DNA from: Caulobacter vibrioides
GTDB lineage: Bacteria > Pseudomonadota > Alphaproteobacteria > Caulobacterales > Caulobacteraceae
Assembly (NCBI RefSeq): GCF_002858865.1
Contig: NZ_PJRR01000019.1
Coordinates: forward strand, 372,001-436,000
Reading direction: 5' to 3'
Length of the DNA stretch: 64,000 nucleotides
Part shown: piece after piece, positions 46,797-54,950 of the stretch
Layout: the number at the start of each line of letters is the position of its first letter
How positions within the stretch are numbered: position 1 is the stretch's first letter
Notes under the pieces: generated by a model
The model's database searches: none
Told to the model about the DNA's origin: nothing
What the model saw: only the letters and a program-made list of their open reading frames with translations
Program-made: the position numbers and the translations under genes

Positions 46797-48788
46797 ATGA
46801 GCGATCGCTCCAGCCTCTTCGATGTGCGCTCCTCCACGAGCGTGAGCCTCGATCAGGTCGTTCGCCGTGACACGGTCGAGATTCCGGATGAGGCGGCTCT
46901 GGCCATGCCGGTGCAGCCGCTCAGCTTCTGGCAGGGCGGCGCCCGACGCGCCACCGCGCTGACCCAGGACATGAACCTGCGCCGCTGGATGCTGGGTCTG
47001 ATGACCATCGCCATGGGCGTCGCGGGCTGGAAGGCCTCGTTCGACACCATCGCGCTCGGCGGCGTGACCCGCCTTGAAGCCGTGGTTCTGACGCTTCTGG
47101 CGCCGCTGTTCCTGGCCCTGTCGCTGTGGTTCTGCACGGCGCTCATCGGTTTCGTGGTCCTTATGGGCCGGCCGAAGGACCCGCTCGGCATCGACAGCGA
47201 AGCGCCGATGCCCAAGCTGCACACGCGCACCGCCATCCTGATGCCGGTCTACAACGAGGACGCGGCGGCGGTGTTCGCCCGCCTGCGCGCCATGGACGCC
47301 TCGATCGCCGAGACCGGCGCGGCGCGCAACTTCGACATTTTCGTGATCAGCGACACCCGCGACGCGCAGGTGGCCCTGGCCGAGCAGGCCTGCTTCGCGC
47401 GCTTCCGTCGCGAAGCCAACTGCAACGTCTACTACCGCATCCGCAAGGAAAACACGGGCCGCAAGGCCGGCAATGTCGCCGACTGGGTCAGCCGCTGGGG
47501 CAGCGCCTACGAGCACATGCTGGTGCTGGACGCCGACAGCCTGATGACCGGCGACGCCATGGTGCGCCTGGCCGACGCCATGGAGCGTCACCCCGGGGCG
47601 GGTCTGATCCAGACCATGCCGATGATCATCAACGGCCAGACGATCTTCGCCCGCACGCTGCAGTTCGCCACGCGCCTCTATGGCCGCGTCGCCTGGACGG
47701 GTCTGGCCTGGTGGTCGGGTTCGGAAAGCTCGTTCTGGGGCCACAACGCGATCGTGCGCACCCGCGCCTTCGCCGAGACTTGCGGCCTGCCGCATCTGCC
47801 GGGCCCCAAGCCCTTCGGCGGCGAGGTGATGAGCCACGACGCCCTGGAAAGCGCCCTGCTCCGCCGCGGCGGCTGGAGCGTGCACCTGGCGCCCTATCTC
47901 GACGGTTCCTACGAAGAGAGCCCCTCCAACCTGCTCGACTTCGCCACCCGTGACCGTCGCTGGTGCCGGGGTAACATCCAGCACGTGCCGCTGATCGCCC
48001 TCCCAGGCCTGCACTGGATGAGCCGCATGCACCTGGTGATCGGCGTGCTGAGCTACGCCCTGTCTCCGCTGTGGTTCTTCTGTCTGTCGGCCGGCCTGAT
48101 CTCTCGCGCCCTGATGCCCGAGCTCAAGAAGGCCGCCTTCACCATGGCCGACCTGAAGGCCGCCGCGCACGCCCTGATCGACTGGAGCGAAATCCAGGCG
48201 ACGGCCTGGGCGATGATCATCACCTTCGTGCTGCTGTTCGGGCCCAAGATCCTCGGCGCCATCCTGGTGCTGGCCCGCAAGGGCGAGGTGAAGGGCTTTG
48301 GCGGCAAGCGCCGCATGGCCGCCGGCCTGGGCGTCGAAATGCTGCTGTCGGCTCTGGTCGCGCCGATGCTGATGTTCACCCAGACCCGCGCCATCGTGGA
48401 AATCCTGGCCGGCAAGGTCGGCGGCTGGGCGGCGCAACGCCGCGACGCCGACAAGGTCGACTTCAAGGAAGCCTGGGCCGCCATGGGCTGGATCAGCCTG
48501 TCGGGCCTGATCCTGGCCGCCTCGTTCTGGTTCACGCCGGACCTGCTGACCGCCACCGCGCCGATCCTGGCCGGCCTGGTCCTGGCCGTGCCTCTGACCA
48601 TGCTGGGCGCGCACAAGGTGGCCGGCCTGAAGCTGAAGGCCAACGGCCTGTTCATGACGCCGGAAGAGCGCCGCCCGCCGGCCATCGTCCGCGCCGCCGT
48701 GGGCGCGGCCTGCGAGCCGCCGATCCGCTGGTTCGCCCGGAACGGTCGCCCGATCGGCCCGACGACCAAGATCCGCGACGCGGCCTAA
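46797..48788 (+). CDS. opgH: Glucan biosynthesis glucosyltransferase OpgH
   Basis: 663 residues. OpgH is an inner-membrane GT2 enzyme that makes the backbone of osmoregulated periplasmic glucans. The cytosolic catalytic domain has ILMPVYNEDAAAVFARL, VLDADSLMTGDAMV (D-x-D), FGGEVMSHDALESALL, and the RRWCRGN motif. Several membrane helices flank it (two before, about five after). It is shorter than E. coli OpgH (847), mainly at the N-terminus. No opgG is adjacent. Confidence 0.92.
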   Translation: MSDRSSLFDVRSSTSVSLDQVVRRDTVEIPDEAALAMPVQPLSFWQGGARRATALTQDMNLRRWMLGLMTIAMGVAGWKASFDTIALGGVTRLEAVVLTLLAPLFLALSLWFCTALIGFVVLMGRPKDPLGIDSEAPMPKLHTRTAILMPVYNEDAAAVFARLRAMDASIAETGAARNFDIFVISDTRDAQVALAEQACFARFRREANCNVYYRIRKENTGRKAGNVADWVSRWGSAYEHMLVLDADSLMTGDAMVRLADAMERHPGAGLIQTMPMIINGQTIFARTLQFATRLYGRVAWTGLAWWSGSESSFWGHNAIVRTRAFAETCGLPHLPGPKPFGGEVMSHDALESALLRRGGWSVHLAPYLDGSYEESPSNLLDFATRDRRWCRGNIQHVPLIALPGLHWMSRMHLVIGVLSYALSPLWFFCLSAGLISRALMPELKKAAFTMADLKAAAHALIDWSEIQATAWAMIITFVLLFGPKILGAILVLARKGEVKGFGGKRRMAAGLGVEMLLSALVAPMLMFTQTRAIVEILAGKVGGWAAQRRDADKVDFKEAWAAMGWISLSGLILAASFWFTPDLLTATAPILAGLVLAVPLTMLGAHKVAGLKLKANGLFMTPEERRPPAIVRAAVGAACEPPIRWFARNGRPIGPTTKIRDAA

Positions 48789-48876
48789 TCCACGGGTAAA
48801 GCGTCGATCCGACTGGTCCTCAAAGGCCCGGAGCGGTAGAAGCGCGGCTTCGTTTGTTTTTTCGGAGCCGGGTGCC

Positions 48877-49773
48877 GTGTCGCGTCTGTTCAGCGCCTAT
48901 GTGATCGTCGATTGGAGCGCGGCGGCCAAGCCGACCACGGGCGCGGACTCCATCTGGATCGGCGTGCTCAAGCGTGACGTCCGCTTCCGCCTGAGCTTCG
49001 AGAGCTACAACCCGGCGACGCGCGGCGAGGCCGAGACGAAGCTGGCCGCCATCCTGGACGACCTGAAAAAGCGTGGCGAGCGCGCCCTAGTGGGTTTCGA
49101 CTTCCCGCTCGGCTTCCCGCGCGGCCTGGCGCAAGCCCTGGCGCTGCCGGGCGAAACGCCCTGGCGCGCGGTCTGGGACCAACTGGCCAAGATGGTCAAG
49201 GACAAGGCCGACAACACCAACAACCGCTTTGGCGTGGGCTCGGAAATCAACCGTCGCCTGACGGGCGGCCCGTTCCCCTTCTGGGGCTGCCCGCCCAAGG
49301 ACGCCCTGACCACGCTGCAGCCCAAGCGCCCCCGCGAGCACGGTCCCGACGACCTGCCCGAGTTCCGCTACGCCGATCAGGCCGCCAAGGGCGCGCATTC
49401 GATCTGGAAGCTCTACTACAACGGCTCGGTCGGCGGTCAGGCGATCATGGGCATCCCGGCCGTGCGCCGTCTGAAGGACGCCCGGGGCGACGCCGTTCGG
49501 GTCTGGCCGTTCGAGACGGGCTTCAAGGCCCTGACGGACGCCGATCTGGAGGGCGTCGAGGTGGTGGTGGCTGAGGTTTATCCCTCGCTGCTCAAGCCCA
49601 CGCCGGCGCCGGGCGAGGTCAAGGACCTGGCCCAGGTCCGCAGCCTAGCCGAGCACTTCGCCAAGCTGGACGAAGCCGGCAAGCTGGGGACTTCGTTCGA
49701 CGCGCCAAAGAGCCTCGCCGAAGACGCCCTGGCGGCGGCGGCGACCGAGGAAGGCTGGATCCTGGGGGCCTAG
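48877..49773 (+). CDS. DUF429-like RNase H-fold protein
   Basis: 298 residues with a GTG start. The pattern is of the RNase H-like DUF429 type: an N-terminal strand with YVIVDWSAAAKP, the middle ALVGFDFPLGFP, and the C-terminal VVAEVYPSLLKP, with acidic residues at the expected active-site positions. The function is unknown. Fold and acidic residues suggest a nuclease or phosphoryl-transfer activity. It follows opgH by 88 bp. Confidence 0.7.
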   Translation: MSRLFSAYVIVDWSAAAKPTTGADSIWIGVLKRDVRFRLSFESYNPATRGEAETKLAAILDDLKKRGERALVGFDFPLGFPRGLAQALALPGETPWRAVWDQLAKMVKDKADNTNNRFGVGSEINRRLTGGPFPFWGCPPKDALTTLQPKRPREHGPDDLPEFRYADQAAKGAHSIWKLYYNGSVGGQAIMGIPAVRRLKDARGDAVRVWPFETGFKALTDADLEGVEVVVAEVYPSLLKPTPAPGEVKDLAQVRSLAEHFAKLDEAGKLGTSFDAPKSLAEDALAAAATEEGWILGA

Positions 49774-51167
49774 GCCGCCCCCTGCGCCGCCTTCCGGTCC
49801 CGCCAGTCCAGCATCCGGAACCGCATCAGCAGGAACCCGGCCGCCAGGAAGCTGGTCACAATGATCGAGACCAGCACGCCGTTCAGGCCCATGCCCTTGG
49901 GGATCGCCAGCCACCAAGCCAGCGGCCCCATGACCAGGGCGTAGCTGATCAGGTGGGTGATGGTCGGAACCCAGACCTCGCCGCGCGCGCGCAGCGCCTG
50001 GGCCGCGACCACCTGCACCGCGTCGGGCGCGAAGAACAGGCAAGCCAACACCAGGGCCGGCAGGATCAGCGCCAGAGCGGCAGGGTCGGTCGTATAGGCC
50101 AGGGCGACCCAGTGCTTGGTCGGGTATAGCAGCAGGCCGAACAGCACGCCGATCACGCCGATCACCGCAAAGGCGATCCAGCCGGCGCGGGTCATGCCCG
50201 CCGGGTCGCGCGCGCCATAGGCTCGCCCCACCATCACCGCCGTAGCCGAGGCCACGCCCAGCGGCACCATGAAGATGATCGCCGAGACGTTCAGCACTAC
50301 CGTATAGGCGGCCACCGCGAGGGCGCTGATCCAGCCGCAGATCAGGTTCATGCCCGCAAAGGCCGAGACCTCGAAGAAGTTGGACGCCCCGGCGCCATAG
50401 CCGATGCGGCGCTGCTCGATCTCGGCAGGTCGGTCGCGAGCGGGCTTGTCGAACACGCCGAGCTCGCGCGCCTCCTTCATGCGGAGGACGAAGATCGCCA
50501 GCGCCAGCGCCAGGGCCGTTCGCGCGATGAAGGTCGCCCAGGCGCCGCCCACCGCGCCCAGCGCCGGCAGTCCCAGAACGCCCGGCACCAGCAGCAGGTT
50601 GGCGCCCAGGTTCACGACATTGGCCAACCACATCATCGCCGCGCCTGGTCCTGGCCTTGAGAGCCCCTCCAGCCAGAACGTCAGAACCACCGAGATCGCA
50701 TAGACCGGCAGGGACAGCGAAAAGACGATCAGCGGCAGGGTCGCGCCCTCGGCGAGGCCATCCTTCAAGCCCATGGCCTGCAGGAACATGGGTCCCAGCA
50801 GCGCCAGCAGAGCCATCGACCCAAAGCCCAGCCAGCCCGCGTAAACGAGCCCTCGCCGCAGCACCGCGCCGGTCTCATGCGGATTGCCCGCCCCCATCGC
50901 GCGCGCGGTCATCACCTGCACGCCCACCAGAAGGCCGACCGTCGCGGTCACGAACACCGAAGACGGCGCCCAGGCCATGGCGTGATAGCCAAGCTGCTGC
51001 GCCGAGAAATGGCCGACCACGATCGCGTCGGTCAGGCCCATCACCATGATGCCCAGGCGCGACAGCACGACCGGCCCCGCCAGGCGGAGCAGTTCAATCA
51101 GATCGGTCATAATGGGGCCGCGCGGCCGCTCCGGAAGGAGCGCCGTTCCGGCCGCGTCACGCGGCAT
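49770..51167 (-). CDS. MATE family efflux transporter
   Basis: 465 residues from ATG 51167; a TTG at 51185 and an ATG at 51110 are alternatives. Twelve hydrophobic helices in two halves. The N-lobe has LAGPVVLSRLGIMVMGLTDAIVVGHFS and the second half AVAAYTVVLNVSAIIFMVPLGVASATAVMVGRAYGA, both typical for MATE. It exports cationic drugs or metabolites in exchange for H+ or Na+. Its stop overlaps that of the convergent DUF429-like gene by 4 bp. Confidence 0.9.
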   Translation of the reverse strand: MPRDAAGTALLPERPRGPIMTDLIELLRLAGPVVLSRLGIMVMGLTDAIVVGHFSAQQLGYHAMAWAPSSVFVTATVGLLVGVQVMTARAMGAGNPHETGAVLRRGLVYAGWLGFGSMALLALLGPMFLQAMGLKDGLAEGATLPLIVFSLSLPVYAISVVLTFWLEGLSRPGPGAAMMWLANVVNLGANLLLVPGVLGLPALGAVGGAWATFIARTALALALAIFVLRMKEARELGVFDKPARDRPAEIEQRRIGYGAGASNFFEVSAFAGMNLICGWISALAVAAYTVVLNVSAIIFMVPLGVASATAVMVGRAYGARDPAGMTRAGWIAFAVIGVIGVLFGLLLYPTKHWVALAYTTDPAALALILPALVLACLFFAPDAVQVVAAQALRARGEVWVPTITHLISYALVMGPLAWWLAIPKGMGLNGVLVSIIVTSFLAAGFLLMRFRMLDWRDRKAAQGAA

Positions 51168-51303
51168 GGTCGTCACCACTGTCAAAGAAGGGGCGCAAGG
51201 TGGCCCATGCCCGTTTTCCGGGCAACCCGCATTTAGCTGTGCTTGGCGCGACGCGCCAGCCTCGGCCCCGCGAACCCGTAAGGTCGGGTGGCGGTTTCAG
51301 CGG

Positions 51304-51783
51304 CTAGTGCGGCCACACCTCGCTGAGAACCTTGGCTTGACCGTCCTTGAAGCTGACCTCCATCGACGGATCCTTCGGTTTGCCCGCGGCGAAAAGCTCG
51401 TAGATGACCATGCCGTCGTTCTGCTTGCTTTCGATCACCCGCACCGGCGTGATGGCCTTGCCCGACGCTGCGGCGGCGTCTCGAACGGCCTTGGGCGCAT
51501 CGCTCCAGGCGATGTCACGCTGGGTCTCGACGATCGTCCAGGCGCCGTCCTTCTCCAGCAGGTCGAACTCGATCTCCGAACCATCCGGCATCACGCCCTC
51601 CACGTCGAAATAGCGGCGGTTCTCGCGTTCCTTCAGCTCGGCTTCCTTGATGGTCATGGCCGGGGCGGCGCCCTTGACGACGGCGACGACGGCCGCCGGC
51701 AGATCCTTGGCGGCGACCGGGGTGATCTTGGTCTCAACGGAGGTCTGGGCGAGCGCGAGAACCGAGATGAGAAGCGGGACCAT
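51304..51783 (-). CDS. Hypothetical exported protein, PepSY-like
   Basis: 159 residues from the ATG at 51783, behind a GGAGAT ribosome site. Short signal peptide (MVPLLISVLALAQT). Two related units, AAVVAVVKGAAPAMTIKEAELKE..YFDVEGVMPDGSEIEFDL and AVRDAAAASGKAITPVRVIES..IYELFAAGKP, resemble PepSY-like folds. No characterised relative is recognised. Periplasmic location is likely. Confidence 0.65.
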   Translation of the reverse strand: MVPLLISVLALAQTSVETKITPVAAKDLPAAVVAVVKGAAPAMTIKEAELKERENRRYFDVEGVMPDGSEIEFDLLEKDGAWTIVETQRDIAWSDAPKAVRDAAAASGKAITPVRVIESKQNDGMVIYELFAAGKPKDPSMEVSFKDGQAKVLSEVWPH

Positions 51784-51898
51784 GGGGATCTCCTCGTGGA
51801 ACGGGCCGGCGACCATAGCCGTCATCTCGGCCGAAAACGATGCAAAGGCGGTATCGCAGACGCATGCTATTCGATCCACCGCCCATGGAGTCGCCATC

Positions 51899-52285
51899 AT
51901 GCCCCGCCGCGTCGCACTCGTGTCCCTGCTCGTCGCCGACTATGACGAGGCGATCGCCTTCTATGTCGGCAAGCTGGGCTTCTCTCTGGTCGAGGACACC
52001 GACATGGGCCACGGCAAGCGATGGGTGGTCGTGTCGCCCGGCGGCGACGGGACCCAGTTTCTGCTCGCCCGCGCCGTCGGCGAACAGGCAGAGGCGATCG
52101 GCCGCCAGGGCGGCGGACGAGTGTGGCTGTTCCTGCACACGGACGATTTCGCCGGCGACCATGCGCGCATGAGTCAGGCCGGCGTTCGGTTCCTGGAGGA
52201 ACCCCGTCACGAAGCCTATGGCACGGTCGTTGTATTCGAGGACCTGTCGGGCAATCGTTGGGACCTGATGCAACCCAAGGCCTGA
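51899..52285 (+). CDS. VOC family (glyoxalase-like) protein
   Basis: 128 residues. Two beta-alpha-beta3 units with metal-binding positions: VALVSLLVADYDEAIAFYVGKLGFSL at the start and TDDFAGDHARMSQAGVRFLEEPRHEAYGTVVVFEDLSGNRWDL at the end. This is a single VOC domain, likely dimeric. Reaction unknown. The next gene begins 7 bp after its stop. Confidence 0.88.
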   Translation: MPRRVALVSLLVADYDEAIAFYVGKLGFSLVEDTDMGHGKRWVVVSPGGDGTQFLLARAVGEQAEAIGRQGGGRVWLFLHTDDFAGDHARMSQAGVRFLEEPRHEAYGTVVVFEDLSGNRWDLMQPKA

Positions 52286-52292
52286 GATCACC

Positions 52293-53336
52293 ATGTTCCG
52301 ACTCCTGACCCTGGTCGCGCTGGTGACCGCCCTCGCCTGCTCAACCGTGCAGGCTGTGCAGGCCGAGCCCAAGATCCGCGTGCTCTATCTGGGCCAATCG
52401 GTCGGATGGCGACATGCCCCGGTGACGCGCCCCCACAACAGCAACGGACCGACGCCCTCAGAGGTGGCCCTCGCCGAGATCGGCGGCCAGAGCGGGGCCT
52501 TCAGCGTGGAGTCGACGCAGGACGCCCGCGACATCACGCCGGAAAAGCTCAAGACGATCGACGTGCTGGTTTTCTACACCACGGGTGAGCTTCCGATCTC
52601 GGCCGAGACCTGGCAGGCGATCCAAGGCTGGATCGAAAGCGGCAAGGGCGGCTTCGTGGGCCTGCACAGCGCCACCGACACCCACTGGGACTATTCGGGG
52701 CCGGGCCAGACCTATACCGCCTTCATCAACGGCAGGTTCGCCGGTCACCCCTGGACGCAGGGCGCGCCGCTCACCATCCAGTCGCTCGGCGGCCAAAGTC
52801 CGGTCAACAGGGCCTGGCCAAGCCGCTTCGCCTACGCGGAAGAGATCTATCAGTACTCGGACTATGACCCGAAGAAGGTCCGGGTGCTGCAGGCGCTGGA
52901 CTTCACCGAGACGCCGTTGAAGCGACCCTGGTTCGTGCCGGTCACCTGGACCCGACAGATCGGCAAGGGCCGGCTGTTCTACTCCAATCTTGGCCATACC
53001 CCCAGCACCTGGAACGACGCGCGCTACCGCGACCAGATCCTGGACGCGATCCGCTGGACCGCCCATCGTCTCCCCGGCTCGGCGACGCCGAACCCCGAGG
53101 AACAGGCGCTGTGGGCCTTGCGGTCTCTGCTGGCCTTCGAAAATCGGCCGCGGGCCGACGTCGAGACACGAATGGCCAGGCTGGCCAGGGCCGACAGGAT
53201 CTGGCTGCTGGACGCCGCCACCCGCACGGCTGCGCTCCGCCCGCTCTGGCCGGAGAAGCCCGAAAGCGACAAGAGCGCTTTCGAGACGGCCTATCGCGCT
53301 CTTCTCGCCGACGTGCTCGCCCGCTCAGAGCCTTAA
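52293..53336 (+). CDS. ThuA domain-containing exported protein
   Basis: 347 residues. Signal peptide about 1-24 (LLTLVALVTALACSTVQAVQA). The ThuA/trehalose-utilisation fold covers about residues 28-260: VLYLGQSVGWRHAPVT, DVLVFYTTGELPISAETWQAIQGWI, GKGGFVGLHSATDTHWDY, and the closing GRLFYSNLGHTPSTWND. A C-terminal extension of about 85 residues is helical. ThuA-type domains are class I glutaminase-like; the role in this bacterium is not known. Confidence 0.88.
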   Translation: MFRLLTLVALVTALACSTVQAVQAEPKIRVLYLGQSVGWRHAPVTRPHNSNGPTPSEVALAEIGGQSGAFSVESTQDARDITPEKLKTIDVLVFYTTGELPISAETWQAIQGWIESGKGGFVGLHSATDTHWDYSGPGQTYTAFINGRFAGHPWTQGAPLTIQSLGGQSPVNRAWPSRFAYAEEIYQYSDYDPKKVRVLQALDFTETPLKRPWFVPVTWTRQIGKGRLFYSNLGHTPSTWNDARYRDQILDAIRWTAHRLPGSATPNPEEQALWALRSLLAFENRPRADVETRMARLARADRIWLLDAATRTAALRPLWPEKPESDKSAFETAYRALLADVLARSEP

Positions 53337-53893
53337 GGCGTCGCCTCGTCCGTCCCGAACGCTTCGGCCGCGTAGGTCCGGAGCTGAGCGGCGATGTCGT
53401 CGGGCCAGCTATCGATCTGCGTTTCGAACCCCGCGTCGTCGCCCGCATAAAGGCTGCGCATGGCCTCTTCGAAGCCGGGCAGATCGCCCGCCATGGCGGA
53501 GGCGAAGCGATAGGCCGCGTCCCGCGAGGCGCGGATGCGGTCCGGCCCCTCGGCGGCGCGACGTGCGGCCTCGACCAGCTTTCTCAGCGCCACGGACGCG
53601 CCGCCGGGCTGGGCGGCGAGCCAGTCCCAATGTCGGGGCAGCAAGGTCACTTCACGGGCGACGACGCCCAGCTTGGGTCGACCGCGTCCGCGCGGCGCTT
53701 CGCCTTCCGGCGCGAACCGCGCCTTCAGGGCTGCCGGACCGCCACTGAGATCGAAATCGACCGATCGCCCCTGGGGATCAAAGATCAGGACGTCCGCCTC
53801 GGTCGACAGCGCCTGGGCCGCCAGAGCCGCCTCAAGCCGCGAGCCCGCCGCGACGCGACGTGCTGCGTGGAAGACTACAAACCGCTCGTCCAT
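53333..53893 (-). CDS. DUF2239 family protein
   Basis: 186 residues, starting at the ATG that overlaps the GIY-YIG stop. Features are FVVFHAARRVAAGSRLEAALAAQ, VLIFDPQGRSVDFDLSG, RGRGRPKLGVVAREVTLLPRHWDWLAAQPGGASVALRKLVEAAR and FEEAMRSLYAGD. The RGRGRPKLGVVAREVTLL block is the family signature. Function unknown. It is the second gene of a small operon under the palindromic operators at 54250-54290. Its stop overlaps that of the convergent ThuA gene by 4 bp. Confidence 0.85.
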   Translation of the reverse strand: MDERFVVFHAARRVAAGSRLEAALAAQALSTEADVLIFDPQGRSVDFDLSGGPAALKARFAPEGEAPRGRGRPKLGVVAREVTLLPRHWDWLAAQPGGASVALRKLVEAARRAAEGPDRIRASRDAAYRFASAMAGDLPGFEEAMRSLYAGDDAGFETQIDSWPDDIAAQLRTYAAEAFGTDEATP

Positions 53894-54228
53894 CAGTTCA
53901 GCCCCCGGGCGCCGAGGGCCCCTATCCAATAGCCGCGCCGATCCTTGAGGCGCGAGGCGCGGCCGAATGCATCGAGTCCCTCGACGTCGATACCTTCGAT
54001 CGCTTCGAAGGCGAAGGCGTCGGCGCCATGGGCGTTCCATGCCGCCTGGAGGCTAGGTTCGCGGTGCGATCCTAGACGCAGGGAGAACCAGATCCCGTTC
54101 TGCCGCGTGGAAAGGTCTGGCGTCGCGCCGACCCACACCTCGCCGGTCGTCTCGCAGCGGATCGCGTACACGCCGCTTTCGACCTTGCGTTCTTTGTAAG
54201 CGCGCCGCAGCGCGTCGCGTCCGGACAT
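53893..54228 (-). CDS. GIY-YIG nuclease family protein
   Basis: 111 residues. The GIY-YIG core can be read as GVYAIRCETTGEVWVGAT, with Arg and Tyr positions (RQNGIWFSLRLG), and the helix AWNAHGADAFAFEAIEG with the expected glutamate. A strong AGGAGG precedes the ATG. Start and stop are tightly linked to DUF2239. A nuclease role is inferred from the fold; substrate unknown. Confidence 0.8.
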   Translation of the reverse strand: MSGRDALRRAYKERKVESGVYAIRCETTGEVWVGATPDLSTRQNGIWFSLRLGSHREPSLQAAWNAHGADAFAFEAIEGIDVEGLDAFGRASRLKDRRGYWIGALGARGLN

Positions 54229-54290
54229 AGCGAACCTCCTGGCGCGCTATTTACCCGGATAAAATATAAAGTCAATATTACCCGGGTGAT
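54229..54290 (-). promoter_or_regulatory. Promoter with two palindromic operator-like sites (GIY-YIG/DUF2239)
   Basis: On the minus strand TTGACT (54270-54275) and TAAATA (54249-54254), 16 bp apart, form a strong sigma-70-like promoter. TTTACCCGGATAAA (54250-54263) overlaps the -10 and spacer, and ATTACCCGGGTGAT (54277-54290) lies just upstream of the -35. The centres are 27 bp apart. Both are near-perfect palindromes around CCCGG. Repression by a dimeric regulator is the simplest reading; the regulator is not in this window to my knowledge. Confidence 0.7.
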
Positions 54291-54676
54291 TATGCCGGAA
54301 TGGGCCGGTAGGAGATGTAGCCCCGCTCGACCATGCGGCGGGTGGCCTCATAGACGGCGGTCAGCTCTTCGTAGGTCAGCCTTAGATGAGCCAGACGCGC
54401 CAACTGACCTTCGGAAAGTGTTGCGCCGCCCTCGGCCATCTGAGCCGCCTCGCTCACCCATTTGGCGCGCGCGGTTGCGGCCGCCACGGCCAAGCGCTGG
54501 AACTGACCGCCTTCCACCTTGGGGAAGGTCGCGCCCAGCACCGCCTTGTTGGAAGCGTATGCGGTGTAGTCGATCTGTTCGAGGTAGCCACGCAACCGGC
54601 GCTGGACTTGAGGGTCCACGTCAGTGGGTTCGAAGTGGTCGCCTGTACGGCGCGTACTGGAAGTCATGGTCGCCAT
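54290..54676 (-). CDS. Hypothetical protein
   Basis: 128 residues from the ATG at 54676, behind GGAGG at correct spacing. Predicted mostly helical: DPQVQRRLRGYLEQIDYTAYASNKAVLG, QRLAVAAATARAKWVSEAAQMA, LSEGQLARLAHLRLTYEELTAVYEATRRMVERGYISY. No signal or membrane segment. I recognise no family. It is upstream of the GIY-YIG gene but separated by that gene's own promoter. Confidence 0.65.
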   Translation of the reverse strand: MATMTSSTRRTGDHFEPTDVDPQVQRRLRGYLEQIDYTAYASNKAVLGATFPKVEGGQFQRLAVAAATARAKWVSEAAQMAEGGATLSEGQLARLAHLRLTYEELTAVYEATRRMVERGYISYRPIPA

Positions 54677-54950
54677 GACGGCCTCCGATCCGGCCGAAAA
54701 TCGGCCGCTCAGACCTTCAGTCTGCGCCGCAGTGCTTAAGGACGGGTTGAGAGCGCGAAGGCGCTCCCGCCCGGCTAGAGCCCTTTCAGATCTGATTGGC
54801 CCGATCAAATCCGATGAAAAGTCATCTATTACAGTGTCTTATAGCGGTCTTTGATCCGATCACCGCTTGACGCTGATCGAAGAACGCTCTCGGCGCGCAA
54901 GGCTTAGGAGGGTGCGACCAAAGCGCACGAACGCGCTCTAGGGCCTACTT

